Origin: Macrostomum hystrix | Lineage: Eukaryota > Platyhelminthes > Macrostomidae | Length of the DNA: 64,000 bases | Direction: 5' to 3' | Assembly (NCBI GenBank): GCA_950097015.1 | Contig: CATNEN010000038.1 | Coordinates: 25,023,001-25,087,000 of the forward strand | Shown: piece by piece, positions 45,901 through 57,900 of the stretch | How positions within the stretch are numbered: the stretch's first letter is position 1 | How the letters are laid out: each line of letters opens with the position of its first letter | Program-made: the position numbers and the translations under genes | Notes under the pieces: model-generated | Databases searched by the model: none | Told to the model about the DNA's origin: nothing | Seen by the model: the letters and a program-made list of their open reading frames with translations, nothing else

Positions 45901-48900
45901 AGGTCAGTGCCACAGGCTGCTTCAAAGAGTCACATCTGAGCGAGAGCAGAGCGCAGTTCAAGGAAGAAGTCGCTGTGACGAGCAGTGGCGTCTTCAGAGA
46001 GATGAGCCTCAACGAGAGCCGAGTGCAGTTCAAGGAGGAGATCGCCGTCACTGGAAGCGGCTGCTTCAAAGAACAAGCGTATGCGCAGAGCCAGGTGCAG
46101 CACGGAGAGATCATCGAGGTCAGTGCCACAGGCTGCTTCAAAGAGTCACATCTGAGCGAGAGCAGAGCGCAGTTCAAGGAAGAAGTCGCTGTGACGAGCA
46201 GTGGCGTCTTTAGAGAGATGAGTCTCAACGAGAGCCGAGTGCAGTTCAAGGAGGAGATCGCCGTCACTGGAAGCGGCTGCTTCAAAGAACAAGCGTATGC
46301 GCAGAGCCAGGTGCAGCACGGAGAGATCATCGAGGTCAGTGCCACAGGCTGCTTTAAAGAGTCACATCTGAGCGAGAGCAGAGCGCAGTTCAAGGAAGAA
46401 GTCGCTGTGACGAGCAGTGGCGTCTTCAGAGAGATGAGCCTCAACGAGAGCCGAGTGCAGTTCAAGGAGGATATCGCCGTCGCTGGAAGCGGATGCTTCA
46501 AAGAACGAGCGTATGCGCAGAGCCAGGTGCAGCACGGAGAGATCATCGAGGTCAGTGCCACAGGCTGCTTCAAAGAGTCATATCTGAGCGAGAGCAGGGT
46601 GCAGTTTAAAGAGGTAGTCACCGTGACTGGAAGCGGGTGTTTCGTGGAGATGCCTTTTATGGAGAGTAATTTTAAGTTTAAGCATGAACGACCTGTCGTA
46701 TTTACAGATAGTTCACTTGAAGTTGTTTACTTGACAAACTCGATTTTCGCGAATCGAAGTATTAATTTTTCTTGCACTGAAGCTCATCATGAAATATTTA
46801 CTAGTAATGCCGAAACTGATAACGACGAGTACGTTGAAGTAAAAGTAGCGAAACGCTTTTTCAAAGAAGGCCGACCTAGCGTTGAGACACAAACTGTAAA
46901 TGAGATTGCTAATACTGAGTGCAAAATAGAGTACAAACATACAGACGCACAAGTACAAATCAACCTGTGCAACGTCACCTCGACAGAATGCAACATTGAG
47001 AGAGAATATATTGCTAGTAAAATGGCTCATAATGAGCCAAAGAACATCAGTGTAACCAGTTGTCATTTAGAAACAAAAAGTATAAATAGCAACTTACAGT
47101 ATAAGGACGAAGTCGCCGTGACCGCTAGCGGATGCTTCAGAGAGTCACATATGAGCGAGAGCAGAGTGCAGTTCAAGGAACAAGTCGCTGTGACGAGCAG
47201 TGGCGTCTTCAGAGAGATGAGCCTCAACGAGAGCAGAGTGCAGTTCAAGGAGGAGATCACCGTCACTGGAAGCGGCTGCTTCAAAGAACAAGCGTATGCG
47301 CAGAGCCAGGTGCAGCACGGAGAGATCATCGAGTTCAGCGCCACATGCTGCTTTAAAGAATCACATCTGAGCGAGAGCAGAGCGCAGTTTAAGGAAGAAG
47401 TCGCTGTGACGAGCAGTGGCGTCTTCAGAGAGATGAGCCTCAACGAGAGCCGAGTGCAGTTCAAGGAGGAGATCGCCGTCACTGAAAGCGGATGCTTCAA
47501 AGAACTAGCGTATGCGCAGAGCCAGGTGCAGCACGGAGAGATCATCGAGGTCAGTGCCACAGGCTGCTTTAAAGAGTCACATCTGAGCGAGAGCAGAGCG
47601 CAGTTCAAGGAAGAAGTCGCCGTGACCGCTAGCGGATGCTTCAAAGAGTCACATCTGAGCGAGAGCAGAGCGCAGTTCAAGGAAGAAGTCGCTGTGACGA
47701 GCAGTGGCGTCTTCAGAGAGATGAGCCTCAACGAGAGCAGAGTGCAGTTCAAGGAGGAGATCGCCGTCAGTGGAAGCGGCTGCTTCAAAGAACAAGCGTA
47801 TGCGCATAGTCAGGTGCAGCACGGAGAGATCATCGAGGTCAGTGCAACAGGCTGCTTCAAAGAGTCACATCTGAGCGAGAGCAGAGCGCAGTTCAAGGAA
47901 GAAGTCGCTGTGACGAGCAGTGGCGTCTTCAGAGAGATGAGCCTTAACGTGAGCCGAGTGCAGTTCAAGGAGGAGATCGCCGTCACTGGAAGCGGCTGCT
48001 TCAAAGAACAAGCGTATGCGCATAGTCAGGTGCAGCACGGAGAGATCATCGAGGTCAGTGCAACAGGCTGCTTCAAAGAGTCACATCTGAGCGAGAGCAA
48101 AGCGCAGTTCAAGGAAGAAGTCGCCGTGACCGCTAGTGGATGTTTCAAAGAGTCACATCTGAGCGAGAGCAGAGCGCAGTTCAAGGAAGAAGTCGTTGTG
48201 ACGAGCAGTGGCGTCTTCAGAGAGATGAGCCTCAACGAGAGCAGAGTGCAGTTCAAGGAGGAGATCGCCGTCACTGGAAGCGGCTGCTTCAAAGAACAAG
48301 CGTATGCGCAGAGCCAGGTGCAGCACGGAGAGATCATCGAGGTCAGTGCCACAGGCTGCTTCAAAGAGTCACATCTGAGCGAGAGCAGAGCGCAGTTCAA
48401 GGAAGAAGTCGCTGTGACGAGCAGTGGCGTCTTCAGAGAGATGAGCCTCAACGAGAGCCGAGTGCAGTTCAAGGAGGAGATCGCCGTCACTGGAAGCGGC
48501 TGCTTCAAAGAACTAGCGTATGCGCAGAGCCAGGTGCAGCACGGAGAGATCATCGAGGTCAGTGCCACAGGCTGCTTCAAAGAGTCACATCTGAGCGAGA
48601 GCAGAGCGCAGTTCAAGGAAGAAGTCGCCGTGACCGCTAGCGGATGCTCCAAAGAGTCACATCTGAGCGAGAGCAGAGCGCAGTTCAAGGAAGAAGTCGC
48701 TGTGACGAGCACTGGCGTCTTCAGAGAGATGAGCCTCAACGAGAGCCGAGTGCAGTTCAAGGAGGAGATCGCCGTCACTGGAAGCGGATGCTTCAAAGAA
48801 CAAGCGTATGCGCAGAGCCAGGTGCAGCACGGAGAGATCATGGAGGTCAGTGCCACAGGCTGCTTTAAAGAATCACATCTGAGCGAGAGCAGAGCGCAGT

Positions 48901-51900
48901 TCAAGGAAGAAGTCGCTGTGACGAGCAGTGGCGTCTTCAGAGAGATGAGCCTCAACGAGAGCAGAGTGCAGTTCAAGGAGGAGATCACCGTCACTGGAAG
49001 CGGCTGCTTCAAAGAACTAGCGTATGCGCAGAGCCAGGTGCAGCACGGAGAGATCATCGAGGTCAGTGCCACAGGCTGCTTTAAAGAATCACATCTGAGC
49101 GAGAGCAGAGCGCAGTTCAAGGAAGAAGTCGCTGTGACGAGCAGTGGCGTCTTCAGAGAGATGAGCCTCAACGAGAGCCGAGTGCAGTTCAAGGAGGAGA
49201 TCGCCGTCACTGGAAGCGGCTGCTTCAAAGAACAAGCGTATGCGCAGAGCCAGGTGCAGCACGGAGAGATCATCGAGGTCAGTGCCACAGGCTGCTTCAA
49301 AGAGTCACATCTGAGCGAGAGCAGAGCGCAGTTCAAGGAAGAAGTCGCTGTGACGAGCAGTGGCGTCTTCAGAGAGATGAGCCTCAACGAGAGCAGAGTG
49401 CAGTTCAAGGAGGAGATCACCGTCACTGGAAGCGGCTGCTTCAAAGAACTAGCGTATGCGCAGAGCCAGGTGCAGCACGGAGAGATCATCGAGGTCAGTG
49501 CCACAGGCTGCTTTAAAGAATCACATCTGAGCGAGAGCAGAGCGCAGTTCAAGGAAGAAGTCGCTGTGACGAGCAGTGGCGTCTTCAGAGAGATGAGCCT
49601 CAACGAGAGCCGAGTGCAGTTCAAGGAGGAGATCGCCGTCACTGGAAGCGGCTGCTTCAAAGAACAAGCGTATGCGCAGAGCCAGGTGCAGCACGGAGAG
49701 ATCATCGAGGTCAGTGCCACAGGCTGCTTCAAAGAGTCACATCTGAGCGAGAGCAGAGCGCAGTTCAAGGAAGAAGTCGCCGTGACCGCTAGCGGATGCT
49801 TCAAAGAGTCACATCTGAGCGAGAGCAGAGCGCAGTTCAAGGAAGAAGTCGCTGTGACGAGCAGTGGCGTCTTCAGAGAGATGAGCCTTAACGTGAGCCG
49901 AGTGCAGTTCAAGGAGGAGATCGCCGTCAGTGGAAGCGGCTGCTTCAAAGAACAAGCGTATGCGCATAGTCAGGTGCAGCACGGAGAGATCATCGAGGTC
50001 AGTGCAACAGGCTGCTTCAAAGAGTCACATCTGAGCGAGAGCAGAGCGCAGTTCAAGGAAGAAGTCGCTGTGACGAGCAGTGGCGTCTTCAGAGAGATGA
50101 GCCTTAACGTGAGCCGAGTGCAGTTCAAGGAGGAGATCGCCGTCACTGGAAGCGGCTGCTTCAAAGAACAAGCGTATGCGCATAGTCAGGTGCAGCACGG
50201 AGAGATCATCGAGGTCAGTGCAACAGGCTGCTTCAAAGAGTCACATCTGAGCGAGAGCAAAGCGCAGTTCAAGGAAGAAGTCGCCGTGACCGCTAGTGGA
50301 TGTTTCAAAGAGTCACATCTGAGCGAGAGCAGAGCGCAGTTCAAGGAAGAAGTCGTTGTGACGAGCAGTGGCGTCTTCAGAGAGATGAGCCTCAACGAGA
50401 GCAGAGTGCAGTTCAAGGAGGAGATCGCCGTCACTGGAAGCGGCTGCTTCAAAGAACAAGCGTATGCGCAGAGCCAGGTGCAGCACGGAGAGATCATCGA
50501 GGTCAGTGCCACAGGCTGCTTCAAAGAGTCACATCTGAGCGAGAGCAGAGCGCAGTTCAAGGAAGAAGTCGCTGTGACGAGCAGTGGCGTCTTCAGAGAG
50601 ATGAGCCTCAACGAGAGCCGAGTGCAGTTCAAGGAGGAGATCGCCGTCACTGGAAGCGGCTGCTTCAAAGAACTAGCGTATGCGCAGAGCCAGGTGCAGC
50701 ACGGAGAGATCATCGAGGTCAGTGCCACAGGCTGCTTCAAAGAGTCACATCTGAGCGAGAGCAGAGCGCAGTTCAAGGAAGAAGTCGCCGTGACCGCTAG
50801 CGGATGCTCCAAAGAGTCACATCTGAGCGAGAGCAGAGCGCAGTTCAAGGAAGAAGTCGCTGTGACGAGCACTGGCGTCTTCAGAGAGATGAGCCTCAAC
50901 GAGAGCCGAGTGCAGTTCAAGGAGGAGATCGCCGTCACTGGAAGCGGATGCTTCAAAGAACAAGCGTATGCGCAGAGCCAGGTGCAGCACGGAGAGATCA
51001 TGGAGGTCAGTGCCACAGGCTGCTTTAAAGAATCACATCTGAGCGAGAGCAGAGCGCAGTTCAAGGAAGAAGTCGCTGTGACGAGCAGTGGCGTCTTCAG
51101 AGAGATGAGCCTCAACGAGAGCAGAGTGCAGTTCAAGGAGGAGATCACCGTCACTGGAAGCGGCTGCTTCAAAGAACTAGCGTATGCGCAGAGCCAGGTG
51201 CAGCACGGAGAGATCATCGAGGTCAGTGCCACAGGCTGCTTTAAAGAATCACATCTGAGCGAGAGCAGAGCGCAGTTCAAGGAAGAAGTCGCTGTGACGA
51301 GCAGTGGCGTCTTCAGAGAGATGAGCCTCAACGAGAGCCGAGTGCAGTTCAAGGAGGAGATCGCCGTCACTGGAAGCGGCTGCTTCAAAGAACAAGCGTA
51401 TGCGCAGAGCCAGGTGCAGCACGGAGAGATCATCGAGGTCAGTGCCACAGGCTGCTTCAAAGAGTCACATCTGAGCGAGAGCAGAGCGCAGTTCAAGGAA
51501 GAAGTCGCTGTGACGAGCAGTGGCGTCTTCAGAGAGATGAGCCTCAACGAGAGCAGAGTGCAGTTCAAGGAGGAGATCACCGTCACTGGAAGCGGCTGCT
51601 TCAAAGAACTAGCGTATGCGCAGAGCCAGGTGCAGCACGGAGAGATCATCGAGGTCAGTGCCACAGGCTGCTTTAAAGAATCACATCTGAGCGAGAGCAG
51701 AGCGCAGTTCAAGGAAGAAGTCGCTGTGACGAGCAGTGGCGTCTTCAGAGAGATGAGCCTCAACGAGAGCCGAGTGCAGTTCAAGGAGGAGATCGCCGTC
51801 ACTGGAAGCGGCTGCTTCAAAGAACAAGCGTATGCGCAGAGCCAGGTGCAGCACGGAGAGATCATCGAGGTCAGTGCCACAGGCTGCTTCAAAGAGTCAC

Positions 51901-54900
51901 ATCTGAGCGAGAGCAGAGCGCAGTTCAAGGAAGAAGTCGCCGTGACCGCTAGCGGATGCTTCAAAGAGTCACATCTGAGCGAGAGCAGAGCGCAGTTCAA
52001 GGAAGAAGTCGCTGTGACGAGCAGTGGCGTCTTCAGAGAGATGAGCCTTAACGTGAGCCGAGTGCAGTTCAAGGAGGAGATCGCCGTCAGTGGAAGCGGA
52101 TGCTTCAAAGAACAAGCGTATGCGCATAGTCAGGTGCAGCACGGAGAGATCATCGAGGTCAGTGCAACAGGCTGCTTCAAAGAGTCACATCTGAGCGAGA
52201 GCAGAGCGCAGTTCAAGGAAGAAGTCGCCGTGACCGCTAGCGGATGCTCCAAAGAGTCACATCTGAGCGAGAGCAGAGCGCAGTTCAAGGAAGAAGTCGC
52301 TGTGACGAGCACTGGCGTCTTCAGAGAGATGAGCCTTAACGTGAGCCGAGTGCAGTTCAAGGAGGAGATCGCCGTCAGTGGAAGCGGCTGCTTCAAAGAA
52401 CAAGCGTATGCGCATAGTCAGGTGCAGCACGGAGAGATCATCGAGGTCAGTGCAACAGGCTGCTTCAAAGAGTCACATCTGAGCGAGAGCAAAGCGCAGT
52501 TCAAGGAAGAAGTCGCCGTGACCGCTAGTGGATGTTTCAAAGAGTCACATCTGAGCGAGAGCAGAGCGCAGTTCAAGGAAGAAGTCGTTGTGACGAGCAG
52601 TGGCGTCTTCAGAGAGATGAGCCTCAACGAGAGCAGAGTGCAGTTCAAGGAGGAGATCGCCGTCACTGGAAGCGGCTGCTTCAAAGAACAAGCGTATGCG
52701 CAGAGCCAGGTGCAGCACGGAGAGATCATCGAGGTCAGTGCCACAGGCTGCTTCAAAGAGTCACATCTGAGCGAGAGCAGAGCGCAGTTCAAGGAAGAAG
52801 TCGCTGTGACGAGCAGTGGCGTCTTCAGAGAGATGAGCCTCAACGAGAGCCGAGTGCAGTTCAAGGAGGAGATCGCCGTCACTGGAAGCGGCTGCTTCAA
52901 AGAACTAGCGTATGCGCAGAGCCAGGTGCAGCACGGAGAGATCATCGAGGTCAGTGCCACAGGCTGCTTCAAAGAGTCACATCTGAGCGAGAGCAGAGCG
53001 CAGTTCAAGGAAGAAGTCGCCGTGACCGCTAGCGGATGCTTCAAAGAGTCACATCTGAGCGAGAGCAGAGCGCAGTTCAAGGAAGAAGTCGCTGTGACGA
53101 GCAGTGGCGTCTTCAGAGAGATGAGCCTTAACGTGAGCCGAGTGCAGTTCAAGGAGGAGATCGCCGTCAGTGGAAGCGGCTGCTTCAAAGAACAAGCGTA
53201 TGCGCATAGTCAGGTGCAGCACGGAGAGATCATCGAGGTCAGTGCAACAGGCTGCTTCAAAGAGTCACATCTGAGCGAGAGCAAAGCGCAGTTCAAGGAA
53301 GAAGTCGCCGTGACCGCTAGTGGATGTTTCAAAGAGTCACATCTGAGCGAGAGCAGAGCGCAGTTCAAGGAAGAAGTCGCTGTGACGAGCAGTGGCGTCT
53401 TCAGAGAGATGAGCCTCAACGAGAGCAGAGTGCAGTTCAAGGAGGAGATCGCCGTCACTGGAAGCGGATGCTTCAAAGAACTAGCCTATGCGCAGAGCCA
53501 GGTGCAGCACGGAGAGATCATCGAGGTCAGTGCCACAGGCTGCTTTAAAGAATCACATCTGAGCGAGAGCAGAGCGCAGTTCAAGGAAGAAGTCGCTGTG
53601 ACGAGCAGTGGCGTCTTCAGAGAGATGAGCCTCAACGAGAGCAGAGTGCAGTTCAAGGAGGAGATCGCCGTCACTGGAAGCGGATGCTTCAAAGAACTAG
53701 CCTATGCGCAGAGCCAGGTGCAGCACGGAGAGATCATCGAGGTCAGTGCCACAGGCTGCTTTAAAGAATCACATCTGAGCGAGAGCAGAGCGCAGTTCAA
53801 GGAAGAAGTCGCTGTGACGAGCAGTGGCGTCTTCAGAGAGATGAGCCTCAACGAGAGCCGAGTGCAGTTCAAGGAGGAGATCGCCGTCACTGGAAGCGGC
53901 TGCTTCAAAGAACAAGCGTATGCGCAGAGCCAGGTGCAGCACGGAGAGATCATCGAGGTCAGTGCCACAGGCTGCTTCAAAGAGTCACATCTGAGCGAGA
54001 GCAGAGCGCAGTTTAAGGAAGAAGTCGCCGTGACCGCTAGCGGATGCTTCAAAGAGTCACATCTGAGCGAGAGCAGAGCGCAGTTCAAGGAAGAAGTCGC
54101 TGTGACGAGCAGTGGCGTCTTCAGAGAGATGAGCCTCAACGAGAGCAGAGTGCAGTTCAAGGAGGAGATCACCGTCACTGGAAGCGGCTGCTTCAAAGAA
54201 CTAGCGTATGCGCAGAGCCAGGTGCAGCACGGAGAGATCATCGAGGTCAGTGCCACAGGCTGCTTTAAAGAGTCACATCTGAGCGAGAGCAGAGCGCAGT
54301 TCAAGGAAGAAGTCGTTGTGACGAGCAGTGGCGTCTTCAGAGAGATGAGCCTCAACGAGAGCAGAGTGCAGTTCAAGGAGGAGATCGCCGTCACTGGAAG
54401 CGGATGCTTCAAAGAACTAGCGTATGCGCAGAGCCAGGTGCAGCACGAAGAGATCATCGAGGTCAGTGCAACAGGCTGCTTCAAAGAGTCACATCTGACC
54501 GAGAGCAGAGCGCAGTTCAAGGAAGAAGTCGCCGTGACCGCTAGCGGATGCTTCAAAGAGTCACATCTGAGCGAGAGCAGAGCGCAGTTCAAGGAAGAAG
54601 TCGCTGTGACGAGCAGTGGCGTCTTCAGAGAGATGAGCCTCAACGAGAGCAGAGTGCAGTTCAAGGAGGAGATCACCGTCACTGGAAGCGGCTGCTTCAA
54701 AGAACTAGCGTATGCGCAGAGCCAGGTGCAGCACGGAGAGATCATCGAGGTCAGTGCCACAGGCTGCTTTAAAGAATCACATCTGAGCGAGAGCAGAGCG
54801 CAGTTCAAGGAAGAAGTCGCTGTGACGAGCAGTGGCGTCTTCAGAGAGATGAGCCTCAACGAGAGCCGAGTGCAGTTCAAGGAGGAGATCGCCGTCACTG

Positions 54901-57900
54901 GAAGCGGCTGCTTCAAAGAACAATCGTATGCGCAGAGCCAGGTGCAGCACGGAGAGATCATCGAGGTCAGTGCCACAGGCTGCTTCAAAGAGTCACATCT
55001 GAGCGAGAGCAGAGCGCAGTTTAAGGAAGAAGTCGCCGTGACCGCTAGCGGATGCTTCAAAGAGTCACATCTGAGCGAGAGCAGAGCGCAGTTCAAGGAA
55101 GAAGTCGCTGTGACGAGCAGTGGCGTCTTCAGAGAGATGAGCCTCAACGAGAGCAGAGTGCAGTTCAAGGAGGAGATCGCCGTCACTGGAAGCGGATGCT
55201 TCAAAGAACAAGCGTATGCGCAGAGCCAGGTGCAGCACGGAGAGATCATCGAGGTCAGTGCCACAGGCTGCTTCAAAGAGTCACATCTGAGCGAGAGCAA
55301 AGCGCAGTTCAAGGAAGAAGTCGCTGTGACCGCTAGCGGATGCTTCAAAGAGTCACATCTGAGCGAGAGCAGAGCGCAGTTCAAGGAAGAAGTCGCTGTG
55401 ACGAGCAGTGGCGTCTTCAGAGAGATGAGCCTCAACGAGAGCAGAGTGCAGTTCAAGGAGGAGATCACCGTCACTGGAAGCGGCTGCTTCAAAGAACAAG
55501 CGTATGCGCAGAGCCAGGTGCAGCACGGAGAGATCATCGAGGTCAGTGCCACAGGCTGCTTCAAAGAATCACATCTGAGCGAGAGCAGAGCGCAGTTCAA
55601 GGAAGAAGTCGCCGTGACCGCTAGTGGATGTTTCAAAGAGTCACATCTGAGCGAGAGCAGAGCGCAGTTCAAGGAAGAAGTCGCTGTGACGAGCACTGGC
55701 GTCTTCAGAGAGATGAGCCTCAACGAGAGCAGAGTGCAGTTCAAGGAGGAGATCGCCGTCACTGGAAGCGGATGCTTCAAAGAACAAGCGTATGCGCAGA
55801 GCCAGGTGCAGCACGGAGAGATCATCGAGGTCAGTGCCACAGGCTGCTTCAAAGAGTCACATCTGAGCGAGAGCAAAGCGCAGTTCAAGGAAGAAGTCGC
55901 TGTGACCGCTAGCGGATGCTTCAAAGAGTCACATCTGAGCGAGAGCAGAGCGCAGTTCAAGGAAGAAGTCGCTGTGACGAGCACTGGCGTCTTCAGAGAG
56001 ATGAGCCTTAACGAGAGCCGAGTGCAGTTCAAGGAGGAGATCGCCGTCAGTGGAAGCGGATGCTTCAAAGAACAAGCGTATGCGCAGAGCCAGGTGCAGC
56101 ATGGAGAGATCATCGAGGTCAGTGCCACAGGCTGCTTCAAAGAGTCACATCTGAGCGAGAGCAGAGCGCAGTTTAAGGAAGAAGTCGCCGTGACCGCTAG
56201 CGGATGCTTCAAAGAGTCACATCTGAGCGAGAGCAGAGCGCAGTTCAAGGAAGAAGTCGCTGTGACGAGCAGTGGCGTCTTCAGAGAGATGAGCCTCAAC
56301 GAGAGCCGAGTGCAGTTCAAGGAGGAGATCGCCGTCACTGGAAGCGGATGCTTCAAAGAACAAGCGTATGCGCAGAGCCAGGTGCAGCACGGAGAGATCA
56401 TCGAGGTCAGTGCCACAGGCTGCTTTAAAGAATCACATCTGAGCGAGAGCAGAGCGCAGTTCAAGGAAGAAGTCGCTGTGACGAGCAGTGGCGTCTTCAG
56501 AGAGATGAGCCTCAACGAGAGCAGAGTGCAGTTCAAGGAGGAGATCGCCGTCACTGGAAGCGGATGCTTCAAAGAACTAGCGTATGCGCAGAGCCAGGTG
56601 CAGCACGGAGAGATCATCGAGGTCAGTGCAACAGGCTGCTTCAAAGAGTCACATCTGAGCGACAGCAGAGCGCAGTTCAAGGAAGAAGTCGCCGTGACCG
56701 CTAGTGGATGTTTCAAAGAGTCACATCTGAGCGAGAGCAGAGCGCAGTTCAAGGAAGAAGTCGCTGTGACGAGCACTGGCGTCTTCAGAGAGATGAGCCT
56801 CAACGAGAGCAGAGTGCAGTTCAAGGAGGAGATCGCCGTCACTGGAAGCGGATGCTTCAAAGAACAAGCGTATGCGCAGAGCCAGGTGCAGCACGGAGAG
56901 ATCATCGAGGTCAGTGCCACAGGCTGCTTCAAAGAGTCACATCTGAGCGAGAGCAAAGCGCAGTTCAAGGAAGAAGTCGCTGTGACCGCTAGCGGATGCT
57001 TCAAAGAGTCACATCTGAGCGAGAGCAGAGCGCAGTTCAAGGAAGAAGTCGCTGTGACGAGCAGTGGCGTCTTCAGAGAGATGAGCCTCAACGAGAGCCG
57101 AGTGCAGTTCAAGGAGGAGATCGCCGTCACTGGAAGCGGATGCTTCAAAGAACAAGCGTATGCGCAGAGCCAGGTGCAGCACGGAGAGATCATCGAGGTC
57201 AGTGCCACAGGCTGCTTTAAAGAATCACATCTGAGCGAGAGCAGAGCGCAGTTCAAGGAAGAAGTCGCTGTGACGAGCAGTGGCGTCTTCAGAGAGATGA
57301 GCCTCAACGAGAGCAGAGTGCAGTTCAAGGAGGAGATCGCCGTCACTGGAAGCGGATGCTTCAAAGAACTAGCGTATGCGCAGAGCCAGGTGCAGCACGG
57401 AGAGATCATCGAGGTCAGTGCAACAGGCTGCTTCAAAGAGTCACATCTGAGCGACAGCAGAGCGCAGTTCAAGGAAGAAGTCGCCGTGACCGCTAGTGGA
57501 TGTTTCAAAGAGTCACATCTGAGCGAGAGCAGAGCGCAGTTCAAGGAAGAAGTCGCTGTGACGAGCAGTGGCGTCTTCAGAGAGATGAGCCTCAACGAGA
57601 GCCGAGTGCAGTTCAAGGACGAGATCGCCGTCACTGGAAGCGGCTGCTTCAAAGAACAAGCGTATGCGCAGAGCCAGGTGCAGCACGGAGAGATCATCGA
57701 GGTCAGTGCCACAGGCTGCTTCAAAGAGTCAAATCTGAGCGAGAGCAGAGTGCAGTTCAAGGAAGAAGTCGCTGTGACGAGCAGTGGCGTCTTCAGAGAG
57801 ATGAGCCTTAACGAGAGCCGAGTGCAGTTCAAGGAGGAGATCGCCGTCAGTGGAAGCGGATGCTTCAAAGAACAAGCGTATGCGCATAGTCAGGTGCAGC

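Noticed and set aside
41957-46213. Second plus-strand frame in the array giving Arg/Gln/Glu-rich products
   Set aside because: A shifted reading of the same repeat, ended by stops in the A-type units; no relation to the flanking exons.
41888-46621. Very long antisense open frame (over 1,500 codons), with similar ones at 48026-49948, 50186-52108 and 53702-57868
   Set aside because: The 72-bp unit simply lacks stops in this antisense frame, so repetition makes it long. No independent start, splice or domain evidence; the sense frame is tied to phased exons on both sides.
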